Positions 1 to 8,510 are shown, numbered from the stretch's first letter. The stretch: 64,000 bases of DNA from Clostridia bacterium (GCA_017461945.1 JAFTSB010000021.1:1-64000); one strand, 5' to 3'. A program made the numbers and translations. Notes: a model not told the origin generated them from the sequence alone.

Positions 1-2
1 GG

Positions 3-62
3 TCGAAGGAATACGATCTCGCCCGTAACGGTGACCCGAACGATACGCAGACGGCGCTGTGA
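3..62 (+). CDS. C-terminal end of an unidentified protein (5' partial)
   Basis: An open frame enters from the left edge and stops with TGA at 60-62, giving the last 19 residues of a protein (ending ...NDTQTAL). The stop lies just before the GGAGG ribosome site (64-68) of the next gene, so the two are probably co-transcribed. Nineteen residues are too few to name a family. Confidence 0.5.
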   Translation, partial: SKEYDLARNGDPNDTQTAL

Positions 63-75
63 AGGAGGTTAGACA

Positions 76-2073
76 ATGTTTGCGTTATTTTCAAAGAATC
101 ACACTTCAAAAATTATTTTGTCACCGAATGCGGAGTCTTGCATAAAGCTTGCCGCTGCTGATCTGCGTAAAAATTTACTTTCTCTTTCAGGAAAAACAGA
201 GGGATTTGAGTTCGTCACAAAAGAACAGAATAATGCCATTACCATTACAACCGATCCCGTATCCGCGCCAAATCATATTGAGGGCTACTCAATAGAGGTG
301 AATGATGACGGTGTTCGGATCACGGGAAGCGATGCGCTCGGCACGGTGTACGGTATTTATGCCTTTGCTACACAATGCCTTGGTATCGATCCCATGTATC
401 AATTTACCGATATTTTTCCTGAAGAAAAGGAATACATAAAGCTTAACAATATCCATATTGCTTCCAAGGAAAAAACTACTCGCTTTCGCGGATGGTTTAT
501 TAACGACGAGGATTTTTTGTCAGGATTTGCAGCAAGCGGTTCAAAACGAAAGATAACATATAACAGTGATTTTTTCAAGGAAGTCATTTCTGTGGATATG
601 ATGGACATGATTTTTGAAAGTGCTCTGCGATGTGAAATGAACGTGATCATTCCTTGCTCTTTTATTGACATTCTAAATCCTGCTGAGGAAGCAATTGTAG
701 CACAGGCGGTAAAGCGCGGTCTTTACGTCTCTCAACACCACCAAGAGCCTGTTGGCGTGGCTTACTTTGCCGCCGAAAACTATATGACAGAGCGCTATCC
801 CGACAAGGCGGTGTCTTACGTGGCAAGCCCCAAGGAAATGGAAGAGATATGGCGTACCTACATCAAAAAATGGGCGAAATATGACCCTCATGTGATCTGG
901 CAATTAGGACTTCGCGGTAAGGGAGATAAGGCGGTTTGGCACACCGATGGGAGCATGGATTCCTCAGCTGAAAAACGAGGCAACATTATTTCATCGGCTA
1001 TTGCCAAGCAATACGAGATCATTGCCGAGACCGTAGGACATACCGGTTTTCTGTCCACCTCCACGCTGTGGCTTGAGGGTGCGGAACTTTACGACAAGGG
1101 CTTTCTTAAAATGCCTGAAAACACGATTACGGTTTTCAGCGATATCGGCGACACACAACTCTTCGGTGGGGACTTTTACGGCGTGACCCGCAGAAGTGAT
1201 GCAAAATACGGCATCTATTATCACGCGGGCTTCTATGTAGAGGGACCTCACCACTGCGACGGCACAGATTCGCGCAAAATGGTTTATTGCTACCGTGATG
1301 CCGAAAAATACAGCTCGCTCTATTTTTCTGTTCTCAATGTTGCGAATATCCGAGAGATGTGCTCGTCCATTCGTCTGAACGCGGCAATACTGTCCACGTC
1401 CCCTGCGAATTTTGACCTTGATGCCTATTATACCACGGTCTATCCCACCCTGTACGGTGAAGCAGGCGCAGAGGTAGCAGAGCTTGAAAAACGCTATTTC
1501 GATGCGATTGGAGACATCGGCGACAGGATAGGCAGACAGATCGTTGACCTCACCGATTTCCACTATTACAGCATTCCCGATCTCTCCTTTGCCTATTATC
1601 CCTTGACCGACGGTGCGATTATGCGTATGGGTTGCGGAATGATTGGCTTTTGGCGGCGTAGCATCGGTACGTGGAGAGTGTATACCGAAAACGAAGAAAA
1701 CTTCCAACATGTTTACGGTGTATTTAGGCAATGTGTAACGGATTTTGCTGCTTTGCTCCCCGACATTGATAAAACCGAAAAGAAGATACCCGCAAACGCC
1801 CTTGCGAATTACCGTCTTGCTATACGCCACAAGACCGATCTTATGCTCCGTCTTTGCCTTTGGGCAGTGTGCTGCTGTGAAATCAAAAATGGAAATGATG
1901 TTATGGAAAATCAAAGACGAGGAGTCGCTTATCTGCAAGAGATCTTGGATCTTCGCAAGGAGTTTAACTGCGGAAAATGGCAGGGCTGGTACGATTGCGA
2001 CAAGCGATTGGATATTCCGAAAAGGATAGCGGAGATGTCATCACTTCAATTTACCGAAAACAAGGAGAGCTGA
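76..2073 (+). CDS. GH115-like glycoside hydrolase (alpha-glucuronidase family)
   Basis: 665 residues, preceded by GGAGG at 64-68. The N-terminal ~110 residues look like the small alpha/beta domain seen before the barrel in GH115 and GH67/GH20-type enzymes (ends ...GTVYGIYAFATQ). A barrel follows with GH115-like landmarks: an RGWFINDED segment near residue 137, an HHQEPVG loop, and a GLRGKGD motif near residue 275. GH115 enzymes remove (methyl)glucuronic acid from xylan side chains. The protein is shorter than typical GH115 members (often 800-1000 residues) and appears to lack their C-terminal domain. No signal peptide is seen, so it probably acts on imported oligosaccharides. Codon use is more AT-rich than in the rest of the window. 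The family is inferred from motifs; the exact substrate is unknown. Confidence 0.65.
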   Translation: MFALFSKNHTSKIILSPNAESCIKLAAADLRKNLLSLSGKTEGFEFVTKEQNNAITITTDPVSAPNHIEGYSIEVNDDGVRITGSDALGTVYGIYAFATQCLGIDPMYQFTDIFPEEKEYIKLNNIHIASKEKTTRFRGWFINDEDFLSGFAASGSKRKITYNSDFFKEVISVDMMDMIFESALRCEMNVIIPCSFIDILNPAEEAIVAQAVKRGLYVSQHHQEPVGVAYFAAENYMTERYPDKAVSYVASPKEMEEIWRTYIKKWAKYDPHVIWQLGLRGKGDKAVWHTDGSMDSSAEKRGNIISSAIAKQYEIIAETVGHTGFLSTSTLWLEGAELYDKGFLKMPENTITVFSDIGDTQLFGGDFYGVTRRSDAKYGIYYHAGFYVEGPHHCDGTDSRKMVYCYRDAEKYSSLYFSVLNVANIREMCSSIRLNAAILSTSPANFDLDAYYTTVYPTLYGEAGAEVAELEKRYFDAIGDIGDRIGRQIVDLTDFHYYSIPDLSFAYYPLTDGAIMRMGCGMIGFWRRSIGTWRVYTENEENFQHVYGVFRQCVTDFAALLPDIDKTEKKIPANALANYRLAIRHKTDLMLRLCLWAVCCCEIKNGNDVMENQRRGVAYLQEILDLRKEFNCGKWQGWYDCDKRLDIPKRIAEMSSLQFTENKES

Positions 2074-2074
2074 T

Positions 2075-2254
2075 ATGGAATACAAGGAATACGGTCATTG
2101 GTCGGAGGAAGGCAAAGAATATATCATAACCGAGCGCAAGACGCCGCGACGAAGCCCGCCACGGCAAGGCCTTTGCAGGCCTGTTGGAGAGATACTTCGG
2201 CTGATACACAAAATCAAAAACCACCCGCACCGGCGGGTGGTTTTTGATTTTTAA
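2075..2254 (+). pseudogene. Truncated start of a GH94-type glycoside phosphorylase
   Basis: The ATG at 2075 follows the stop of the GH115-like gene by one base. The first ~24 residues (MEYKEYGHWSEEGKEYIITE...KTPR) match the very characteristic N-terminus of GH94 cellobiose/chitobiose phosphorylases (YG.(F/W)...EYVIT...TP.PW). After KTPR the frame runs into an unrelated repeat and a terminator hairpin and stops at 2252-2254, giving only 59 residues against ~800 in the family. The gene was evidently cut by a deletion or insertion whose junction sits near 2146-2158. The family is recognised from the N-terminus only. Confidence 0.6.
2158..2245. repeat. ~90-bp intergenic repeat, copy 1, with bidirectional terminator hairpin
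   Basis: The block 2158-2200 (CCACGGCAAGGCCTTTGCAG to ATACTTCGG) recurs at 3257-3297 with only a few differences. Both copies are followed by a hairpin of the same sequence, here CCACCCGC 2221-2228 pairing with GCGGGTGG 2233-2240, flanked by an A-run and a T-run. The hairpin can act as a terminator for either strand, including the leftward gene that ends at 2251. The copy starts exactly where the GH94 fragment loses homology. Confidence 0.65.
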
Positions 2255-3117
2255 TCTAACGTAAGCTCAACCACAATGGGACAGTGATCGGAGGTGTCGC
2301 GAATATCGGTTACGGTCGTGTAGTTTGACACGGTGATATGATCTCCGATGCAATAAATATGATCTATTGCCCCACGATAGACTCCCGTGACAGCCGCACC
2401 CTTCTTTCCGCAGGAGTGTAAATCATCCCTGACCTGTGCAAGCTCGTGCGTATCCTGAAAGCCATACTCAAACAGGCTTTTGGCGGTCGGCGAGCTTGTG
2501 TTGGAATTCAGATCGCCCAGCAAAAACACAGCGCTGGCCTTCAATGAATTCTTCAGCTCGGTCACCTTGCTTTGAAGCTGGGATACCTGCGGAGGTTGCA
2601 TTTCTTCCTCTACGTCAAGATGGGTATTGCACACAAGGAACTGCTTGCCCGACGCCTTGTGCTGAAGAAGCGCCCACGCGATCGTTCTGAATTTCGAGCC
2701 CTTTTGGCCATTATAATGATAAGTATCGTATGACGTACCAACCTCATAATCCTCGTGTCCGCACTGCACAAGCTCCAGGGTGCTTGTATTGTAGAATATG
2801 GGATTCCAGCTTTGCGCATCTTCTCCCGCCTCGGCATAGTGATCGGAGATCATTTCGATGAGGGTGGTGCCCGTTGCGTTTCTGTAGTAATCGTCAAATT
2901 CCTGCAGACCAATGACGTCAGGCATCAGCTCAAGTATCTTTTCTGCCGTCTCGTCATCGCGCGTGCCGATGTTCGAGGTGTTCCAACCGTTCAGCACGTT
3001 AAAGGTCATGATCTTGAGCTCGGCGGGCTGCGATTTATGACACGATGCAAACGCAAAGGTAGGCAGCACAACTGCCAAAAGCGCGGCAAGCCGCCGCAAT
3101 ACTGTTATTTTCCCCAT
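2251..3117 (-). CDS. Lipoprotein of the endonuclease/exonuclease/phosphatase (EEP) superfamily
   Basis: 288 residues from the ATG at 3117, chosen because GGAGGGC lies 4-10 bases upstream; an ATG four codons earlier overlaps that site. The N-terminus is a lipoprotein signal with a hydrophobic stretch and the lipobox FASC, so the mature protein is probably anchored outside the membrane. The EEP core is complete: FNVLNGW, a QE pair (IGLQEFDD), NTHLD, GDLN and the C-terminal SDH motif (TSDHCPIV) that form the metal-dependent phosphoesterase site. Members cleave nucleic acids, phosphoinositides or sphingomyelin; the substrate cannot be told here. It stands alone between two copies of a repeat. Confidence 0.85.
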   Translation of the reverse strand: MGKITVLRRLAALLAVVLPTFAFASCHKSQPAELKIMTFNVLNGWNTSNIGTRDDETAEKILELMPDVIGLQEFDDYYRNATGTTLIEMISDHYAEAGEDAQSWNPIFYNTSTLELVQCGHEDYEVGTSYDTYHYNGQKGSKFRTIAWALLQHKASGKQFLVCNTHLDVEEEMQPPQVSQLQSKVTELKNSLKASAVFLLGDLNSNTSSPTAKSLFEYGFQDTHELAQVRDDLHSCGKKGAAVTGVYRGAIDHIYCIGDHITVSNYTTVTDIRDTSDHCPIVVELTLD

Positions 3118-3256
3118 GATGCCCTCCATAAGGTATACATATATTTTTGTATTATTATATCACAGAGTTGTGAACAAAATATGAATGATGATTGCAGCAT
3201 TCATACTCGGTTTTGAAGTTAAGCCACGAACCCGCAAGCGACCACAGTAAAGCTCA

Positions 3257-3352
3257 CCACAGCAAGGCCTTTGCAGCCTGCCGGAGAGATACTTCGGTAA
3301 ATAATCAAAATAAGTTCATAATAAAAATCCACCCGCCTAGCGGGTGGTTTTT
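3257..3352. repeat. ~90-bp intergenic repeat, copy 2, with bidirectional terminator hairpin
   Basis: The second copy of the block seen at 2158-2245. The segment 3257-3297 matches copy 1, then after ~30 AT-rich bases the hairpin CCACCCGC (3329-3336) / GCGGGTGG (3340-3347) follows with A- and T-tracts. Both copies have the same orientation and bracket the EEP lipoprotein gene. Confidence 0.65.
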
Positions 3353-3620
3353 CATATGCGGGCATAGCCCTCTTTTCTTCGCGGTGCGTCGAACGCACTG
3401 GATACGATCTGCCAACTGCGTAGGATTGTTACTTGCTACCCGTCAACGGGTTGTGAAAATTCTCTGCCCGCACTTTCCGTCAAGCACCACCCCAATGCCT
3501 CCCTTTACACAAGGGAGCCTTTCACAAAACACATCCTACCGCTATCCCTTGCTTGCTTTCTCCTCATCGGCAATTGCCGCTTTTGAACCACGCGACTATC
3601 GCGTGGTTTTCGTTTTACAA
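3353..3620. other. Gene-free spacer with short hairpins
   Basis: No convincing coding frame. It holds an imperfect hairpin at 3497-3519 (GCCTCCCTT / AAGGGAGCC), of the kind found in dispersed Clostridia intergenic repeats, and a strong hairpin at 3586-3610 (AACCACGCGA / TCGCGTGGTT plus TT) resembling an intrinsic terminator for rightward transcription. The rest shows no recognisable structure. Confidence 0.5.
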
Positions 3621-3654
3621 AAAGGCGGAGAGCGCTTGGCGCTCTCCGCCTTTT
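3621..3654 (-). terminator. Intrinsic terminator of the DeoR-family gene
   Basis: Perfect 12-bp stem, left arm 3624-3635 and right arm 3639-3650, loop TTG, with a T-run on the minus strand right after the stem. It lies just downstream of the DeoR stop codon. Confidence 0.8.
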
Positions 3655-3660
3655 GACATA

Positions 3661-4356
3661 TCATTCGCCCACGATATTATCGGGGGCGGTATAAGGGCAG
3701 ATCACATAAGGGTAGCACCGCCCCAGCTTGGAGCTGTCATGCACCAGCACACTGCGGGCGGCACGCTCCAGCATGGCGATCTTCAGATCTCGTTCGGCCT
3801 TGGAGGAGTCGGTAATATCACCGTCTGTTTCCACGCCGCGTGCCGAAAAGACACACACGTGTGCGCGAATTCCGCGCACATAGACCTCAGCATCGCGGCC
3901 AACCAGGGCGTGAGATCCCTCCAGCATTTCCCCACCCGTGCAAAAGGAACGGATGCCATATTCCGCCAAAAGCAAACAGGTGCGGGGGCCGTTGGTGATA
4001 ACGGTCAGATCGGGAATATCACGCAGATGGGGCACGATATAGGAGGTGGTGGAGGAGGCATCCAAAAACACCGTTTCCCCCGGGTGGATCAACAGCGCGG
4101 CCTTGGCCGCCACACGCTTTTTCTCGGTCACGTGCGCACCGGACCGGACGGCAAAGGGCTGCTGATCGGGAAAGGTCTCGCACAAAACAGCGCCTCCAAA
4201 GCTGCGGGTCAGCAACCCGGCCTGCTCCAACACCTGCAAATCGCGGCGCACCGTGGCAGGGCTGGCAAACAACGCGCCGCAAAGCTCCTTGACGGTCATA
4301 CTCTTGCGCTCACGCAAAAGGCGCATCAGATCCTGCTGACGCTCTAATTGTAGCAT
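3661..4356 (-). CDS. DeoR-family transcriptional regulator
   Basis: 231 residues. The ATG at 4356 is chosen because GAGGTGAG sits immediately upstream; an upstream ATG (4383) overlaps that site. An N-terminal DeoR helix-turn-helix covers residues ~1-55 (RQQDLMRLL...SPATVRRDL), followed by the phosphosugar-sensing DeoRC domain with the usual D-AS-T-T segment (FLDASSTTSY). Members normally repress sugar or polyol genes and are released by a phosphorylated sugar. It is divergent from the glycerol-1-phosphate dehydrogenase gene 146 bp away, which makes that gene the likely target and a triose or glycerol phosphate the likely effector (inference). Confidence 0.88.
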   Translation of the reverse strand: MLQLERQQDLMRLLRERKSMTVKELCGALFASPATVRRDLQVLEQAGLLTRSFGGAVLCETFPDQQPFAVRSGAHVTEKKRVAAKAALLIHPGETVFLDASSTTSYIVPHLRDIPDLTVITNGPRTCLLLAEYGIRSFCTGGEMLEGSHALVGRDAEVYVRGIRAHVCVFSARGVETDGDITDSSKAERDLKIAMLERAARSVLVHDSSKLGRCYPYVICPYTAPDNIVGE

Positions 4357-4437
4357 ATTCTCACCTCGATCGTTTTTGATCATTTATGACTCAATTATAG
4401 ATTATTTGTGAGCGTTTGTCAACAGATTTGCTTTTTC

Positions 4438-4466
4438 TTGACAAGGTGATGGCAATATGATAGGAT
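4438..4466 (+). promoter_or_regulatory. Sigma-A promoter of the glycerol-1-phosphate dehydrogenase gene
   Basis: TTGACA at 4438-4443, a 17-bp spacer and TAGGAT at 4461-4466, ending 36 bp before the chosen start. It lies in the divergent region with the DeoR gene, so DeoR binding here is plausible. Confidence 0.75.
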
Positions 4467-4502
4467 ACGAATACTGCGATGCTATCAGAAAGGAAAAAAT
4501 CC

Positions 4503-5771
4503 ATGAAGCTCACCGATATCATCAATCGCGATCTGGTCTGCTCCTGCGGACGGACGCACCGCTGTGACATCCACTCCGTTTCTATTGGGCAGGGCGTGCT
4601 TGCCCAACTACCAATGCTGACCAACGCCCGTCACATTCTATTGGTTTCCGATCAGAACACCGACGCCCTTTGCGGCGACCGTGTCCGCGCCCTGCTGGGG
4701 GATCGGATCGTTGCCCACCGACTGTTTCAAACCGGCGACGAACTGCTGGTGCCCAACGAGGCTGCTGTGACCCAGGTCGAAGCGCTGGTGACCGACAAAA
4801 CCGATTTCATTCTGGGCATTGGCTCGGGCGTGATCAACGACATTTGCAAGTACGTTTCGTTTCAGCACGGCATCACCTGCGGCATCATTGCCACCGCCCC
4901 CTCTATGGACGGCTTTGCCTCCTCGGGCGCGGCTATGATCTTTGAGGGCATGAAGGTCACCTTTACCACCCACGCCCCCGACCTGATCTTGGGTGACACC
5001 GATCTTCTTTGCACCGCTCCTGCGGATATGATCGCTGCCGGCTATGCCGACATCATTGGCAAATACAGCGCCTTGAACGACTGGAAGCTGAGCCATCTGA
5101 TCAACGACGAATACCTCTGCCCCTTTGTTTATGACCTGGTCATGAACAAGACCAACGAGGTGCGCGATCTTGCCCCTGCCCTGGTGCGCAAGGAGCCCGA
5201 GGCCATTGCCACCCTCACCGAAATTCTGGTGATGATCGGCGTTTGCCTGACCCTGCTTTCCACCACCCGTCCCGGCTCGGGCAGTGAGCATCACCTCTCC
5301 CACTACTTTGAGATCACGGGTCTGATATGGAACAAGCCCTATTTCCTGCACGGCACGGATGTGGGCTACTCCACCGTTGTGACCGCCGCTATGCGTGAGC
5401 GCATCCGCGCCATGGCCACCCCTGTGTTCCATAAGGTCAGCAATGAAAAGCGTCTGTCCGCCTATGCACGCATCTATCAAAGCCGTGCCAAGGAGGTGAC
5501 CGATCTCCAGCGGGAGGCTGGCCGTTATGCCAAGGATATCACCCCCGTTTATACCGAAAAATGGCAACACGTAGTTGAGATTTTGAACGAGTGCCCCCCC
5601 GCCAAGGAGATTGAAAAGATGCTGCTGGCCGTGGGATTTGACCTTTCTGCCTTTGAAAAAATGTATGGCAAGGATCGCATTGCGGACGGTAAGCTTTGGG
5701 GCAAGGATCTGAAGGATCGTTACTCCGTGCTGTGGCTTTACTTTGACCTGTTCGGCGGTCTGGATGCGTAA
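4503..5771 (+). CDS. egsA: sn-Glycerol-1-phosphate dehydrogenase (AraM/EgsA family)
   Basis: 422 residues from the ATG at 4503, with AGAAAGGA upstream. The fold is the iron/zinc-containing alcohol dehydrogenase type: a nucleotide-binding GIGSGVINDICK segment, ATAPSMDGFASSGA, the metal-binding GSGSEHHLSHYFE (two His) and HGTDVGY. The enzyme reduces dihydroxyacetone phosphate to sn-glycerol-1-phosphate with NAD(P)H. In archaea this starts lipid synthesis; in Bacillus (AraM/EgsA) it feeds heptaprenylglyceryl phosphate. The AraM-like length (~400 residues, longer than archaeal forms) points to the bacterial branch. Its own promoter and a divergent DeoR regulator suggest it is a single regulated gene in sugar or lipid metabolism. 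Confidence 0.85.
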   Translation: MKLTDIINRDLVCSCGRTHRCDIHSVSIGQGVLAQLPMLTNARHILLVSDQNTDALCGDRVRALLGDRIVAHRLFQTGDELLVPNEAAVTQVEALVTDKTDFILGIGSGVINDICKYVSFQHGITCGIIATAPSMDGFASSGAAMIFEGMKVTFTTHAPDLILGDTDLLCTAPADMIAAGYADIIGKYSALNDWKLSHLINDEYLCPFVYDLVMNKTNEVRDLAPALVRKEPEAIATLTEILVMIGVCLTLLSTTRPGSGSEHHLSHYFEITGLIWNKPYFLHGTDVGYSTVVTAAMRERIRAMATPVFHKVSNEKRLSAYARIYQSRAKEVTDLQREAGRYAKDITPVYTEKWQHVVEILNECPPAKEIEKMLLAVGFDLSAFEKMYGKDRIADGKLWGKDLKDRYSVLWLYFDLFGGLDA

Positions 5772-5860
5772 ATCAACGATCTAAATTCTTTGCGGAATTT
5801 ACGATAGATGTTATGACAAAGCCCGCTGCTGTCGTCTCTCCCGGAGCGAAGGGTTTGATA

Positions 5861-5898
5861 AAAAAGGGACAGAGAATGTGACATTCTCTGTCCTTTTT
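5861..5898. terminator. Bidirectional terminator between egsA and glnN
   Basis: An A-run, GGACAGAGAAT, a 5-base loop and ATTCTCTGTCC, followed by TTTTT. It can serve the rightward egsA transcript and the leftward glnN transcript, which converge here. The remaining spacer (5772-6016) holds only a small hairpin around 5960-5980. Confidence 0.8.
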
Positions 5899-6016
5899 CT
5901 ATTGATCGGTGACCTGTTTGAGCGAGCAGGTTTGGATGCAGAAGGTGCAGATGCGGATGTGCACGTACGAGCGTACGTGAAATCCGAAGCTGTGCCTTAT
6001 GCGCCAAATATGCCGA

Positions 6017-8110
6017 TCAAACCCGGAACATCATATCGCCATAGGTTGGGATCGGCCAATACTCCGACGAGGTCAGCTTTTCCATATCGTCCACCTTGCG
6101 GCGCAGGGTCGCCATGGCAGGAACCACTTTTTTGCAGAACGCCTCGGCCATTTTCTCGCCGGAAGGCTTAGAGGTGGCAGCCGTTCTGGCAGCCTTGAGA
6201 GCCTTAAGGGCAGCGTATCCCTCCCCCACCAGCTTGGACAGCGTCTCGATGATATCGGTCTCCATGCTGATGTCAATACCGGGGATCACCGCGGTCTTGG
6301 CGCTGGCGTTGGAGGCGACCTCGGCCACATAGGCGTTGACGGCAGGCAGAATATCGCGAGTGGCCATTTCCTCCATCGTTTTGGCCTCAATGTTCAAGAT
6401 CTTGGCGTAATTTTCAAACAAGATCTCCTCACGGGAGCGGATCTCGGTCTCGCTCATGACACCATGCATGGAAAACAGCTTGACGTTCTTTTCGGCCGAG
6501 AAGGTCTTGTAAGCATCCACCGAGGTCTTCAAATTGAGCAGGCCGCGGACAGCCGCCTCCTTTTCCCATTCACCGGAGTAGCCGTCGCCATTGAAAATAA
6601 TGCGACTATGCTCGGTCAAGGTATCCTTGATGAGCTTTGCCAGTGCGGCGTCGAAATTCTCTGCCCCCTCCAGCACGTCGGCAAACTGGCGGAAAGACTC
6701 GGCCACGGCGGTGTTCAGCACGATATTGGGCATGGCCATATTCTGGCTGGCACCGGGCATACGGAACTCGAATTTGTTGCCGGTAAAAGCAAAGGGCGAG
6801 GTACGGTTGCGGTCGGTGGTATCCTTGGTAAAGGTGGGCACCGTGGGGATGCCCAGGTTCATCTTGATCTTGTCGTGGCTCTTATAGGCCGTGCCGCTGA
6901 TGATAGAATCCACGACCTCCTGCAGATCGTCGCCAATAAACATGGAAATAATGGCAGGGGGAGCCTCGTTTGCGCCAAGACGGTGATCGTTGCCGGCAAA
7001 GGCAACCGAGAGACGAAGCAGATCCTGATAGTCATCCACGGCCTTGACTACGGCGGCCAGGATCAGCAAAAATTGCTTGTTTTCGGCAGGCGTCTTGCCG
7101 GGCTTTAACAAATTCTTGCCCGTGTCGGTGCCGATGGACCAGTTGTTATGCTTGCCGGAGCCGGCCACCCCTGCATAGGGCTTTTCCTGCAGCAGGCAAA
7201 CAAGGCCGTGGCGCTCGGCAATTTTTTTCATATAGGTCATGATCAGCAGGTTCTGATCCACGGCCATGTTGGCGGTAGAATAGATGGGCGCCATTTCGTG
7301 CTGGGCGGGCGCGCCCTCATTGTGCTTGGTCTTGGAAAGAATGCCCAGCTTCCACAGCTCCTCATCCAATTCTGCCATAAAATGGCCGATACGTGTCTTG
7401 ATTTCGCCGAAATAATGGTCCTCCAGCTCCTGTCCCTTGGGGGCGGGAGCACCAAACAGCGTGCGGCCGGTATACATCAGGTCCTTGCGCTGATCGTAGA
7501 TCTCTTTGTCAATGATAAAATACTCCTGCTCAATGCCCAGCGTAGTGGTGATACGCTTGGAAACGGTGTCGCCAAACAGTCGCACCAATCGCATACCCTG
7601 CTTGGAAACGGCATCCATGGAGCGCAGCAAGGGGGTTTTGGTATCCAGCGCCTCACCCGTGTAGGAGCAGAAGGCGGTGGGAATGTACAGCGTTCCATCC
7701 TTGACAAACGCATAGGAGGCAGGATCCCAAGCGGTATAGCCTCTGGCCTCAAAGGTGGCACGCAGGCCGCCGGAGGGGAAGGAGGAGGCGTCGGATTCGC
7801 CCTTGATCAGTTCTTTGCCCGAGAACTCCATAACCACCTTGCCACCGGGCACGGGGGCGATGAAGGAATCGTGCTTTTCGGCAGTAACACCGGTGAGGGG
7901 CTGAAACCAATGGGTATAGTGGGTGGCGCCCTTTTCAATGGCCCAATCCTTCATGGCATTGGCCACGGCATCGGCAATAGAGGGGTCGATCTCCTTGCCC
8001 TCTTCCACGGTCTTTTTCAGCGATTTGAACACTTCATAGGGCAAACGCTGTCGCATAACCTCTTCGTTAAAGACCATACTGCCAAAGAGCTCGGGAACGT
8101 TTTTTGTCAT
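6017..8110 (-). CDS. glnN: Type III glutamine synthetase (GSIII)
   Basis: 697 residues, the usual size of GSIII. The ATG at 8110 is used because AGGTGG lies 8 bases upstream; a GTG four codons earlier overlaps that site. GSIII landmarks are present: VPELFGSMVF at the N-terminus, the glutamate/ATP-binding EQEYFIID near residue 190, NEGAPAQHEMAPIYSTAN and the KPYAGVAGSGKHNNWS block, and NRTSPFAFTGNKFEFRMPG. The enzyme makes glutamine from glutamate, ammonia and ATP in the cytoplasm. GSIII is common in Clostridia, Bacteroidetes and cyanobacteria and forms a double-ring dodecamer. It has its own promoter at 8188-8217 and no nitrogen-regulation gene next to it. Confidence 0.95.
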   Translation of the reverse strand: MTKNVPELFGSMVFNEEVMRQRLPYEVFKSLKKTVEEGKEIDPSIADAVANAMKDWAIEKGATHYTHWFQPLTGVTAEKHDSFIAPVPGGKVVMEFSGKELIKGESDASSFPSGGLRATFEARGYTAWDPASYAFVKDGTLYIPTAFCSYTGEALDTKTPLLRSMDAVSKQGMRLVRLFGDTVSKRITTTLGIEQEYFIIDKEIYDQRKDLMYTGRTLFGAPAPKGQELEDHYFGEIKTRIGHFMAELDEELWKLGILSKTKHNEGAPAQHEMAPIYSTANMAVDQNLLIMTYMKKIAERHGLVCLLQEKPYAGVAGSGKHNNWSIGTDTGKNLLKPGKTPAENKQFLLILAAVVKAVDDYQDLLRLSVAFAGNDHRLGANEAPPAIISMFIGDDLQEVVDSIISGTAYKSHDKIKMNLGIPTVPTFTKDTTDRNRTSPFAFTGNKFEFRMPGASQNMAMPNIVLNTAVAESFRQFADVLEGAENFDAALAKLIKDTLTEHSRIIFNGDGYSGEWEKEAAVRGLLNLKTSVDAYKTFSAEKNVKLFSMHGVMSETEIRSREEILFENYAKILNIEAKTMEEMATRDILPAVNAYVAEVASNASAKTAVIPGIDISMETDIIETLSKLVGEGYAALKALKAARTAATSKPSGEKMAEAFCKKVVPAMATLRRKVDDMEKLTSSEYWPIPTYGDMMFRV

Positions 8111-8187
8111 GGGGCACTCCACCTTTCTTTAAAATAACGAAAGCGCGGTGAACAGCAAAGGGTTCACGGCGCCGACTGTATAGCGCT

Positions 8188-8217
8188 ATTATACCTTGAT
8201 GGGCGTTGATTTGTCAA
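8188..8217 (-). promoter_or_regulatory. Promoter of glnN
   Basis: On the minus strand TTGACA (8212-8217), an 18-bp spacer and TATAAT (8188-8193), both perfect consensus hexamers, 78 bp upstream of the glnN start. Confidence 0.8.
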
Positions 8218-8355
8218 GGTTTTTTACTAAATTTTAGAGGACATTATAGTATATGATAAAATAGAATAACCGTCACGAAAGGTCGTGTCGCCTGCCCTGT
8301 GGCGGAATGGGATCGCACGTTAAAATGCAAAAATCAGCAAAATTCAAAAAAGCTC

Positions 8356-8384
8356 TTGCAATCACGAAGGAAATGTGCTATACT
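8356..8384 (+). promoter_or_regulatory. Promoter of the tRNA-Thr gene
   Basis: TTGCAA (8356-8361), 17-bp spacer, TATACT (8379-8384), ending 12 bp before the first base of the mature tRNA. Confidence 0.7.
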
Positions 8385-8396
8385 ATTTAGCAGTTC

Positions 8397-8471
8397 GCTG
8401 GTGTAGCACAGTGGTAGTGCAGCTGATTCGTAATCAGCAGGTCGAGGGTTCAATCCCCTCCACCAGCTCCA
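8397..8471 (+). tRNA. tRNA-Thr (anticodon CGU)
   Basis: A full cloverleaf is visible. The acceptor GCTGGTG 8397-8403 pairs with CACCAGC 8461-8467. The anticodon stem is GCTGA/TCAGC with loop TTCGTAA, so the anticodon is CGT. The T-arm is GAGGG-TTCAATC-CCCTC. The discriminator is T8468 and CCA is encoded at 8469-8471. It reads ACG threonine codons. Confidence 0.95.
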
Positions 8472-8474
8472 AAA

Positions 8475-8510
8475 GAGAGAGAACAGCCTTGCGCTGTTCT
8501 CTCTCTTTTT
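8475..8510 (+). terminator. Terminator of tRNA-Thr
   Basis: Perfect 13-bp stem (8475-8487 with 8493-8505), 5-base loop, then TTTTT. The following spacer to 8700 has no gene; it holds a 10-bp palindromic hairpin near 8537-8560 and a smaller one near 8642-8658. Confidence 0.9.
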
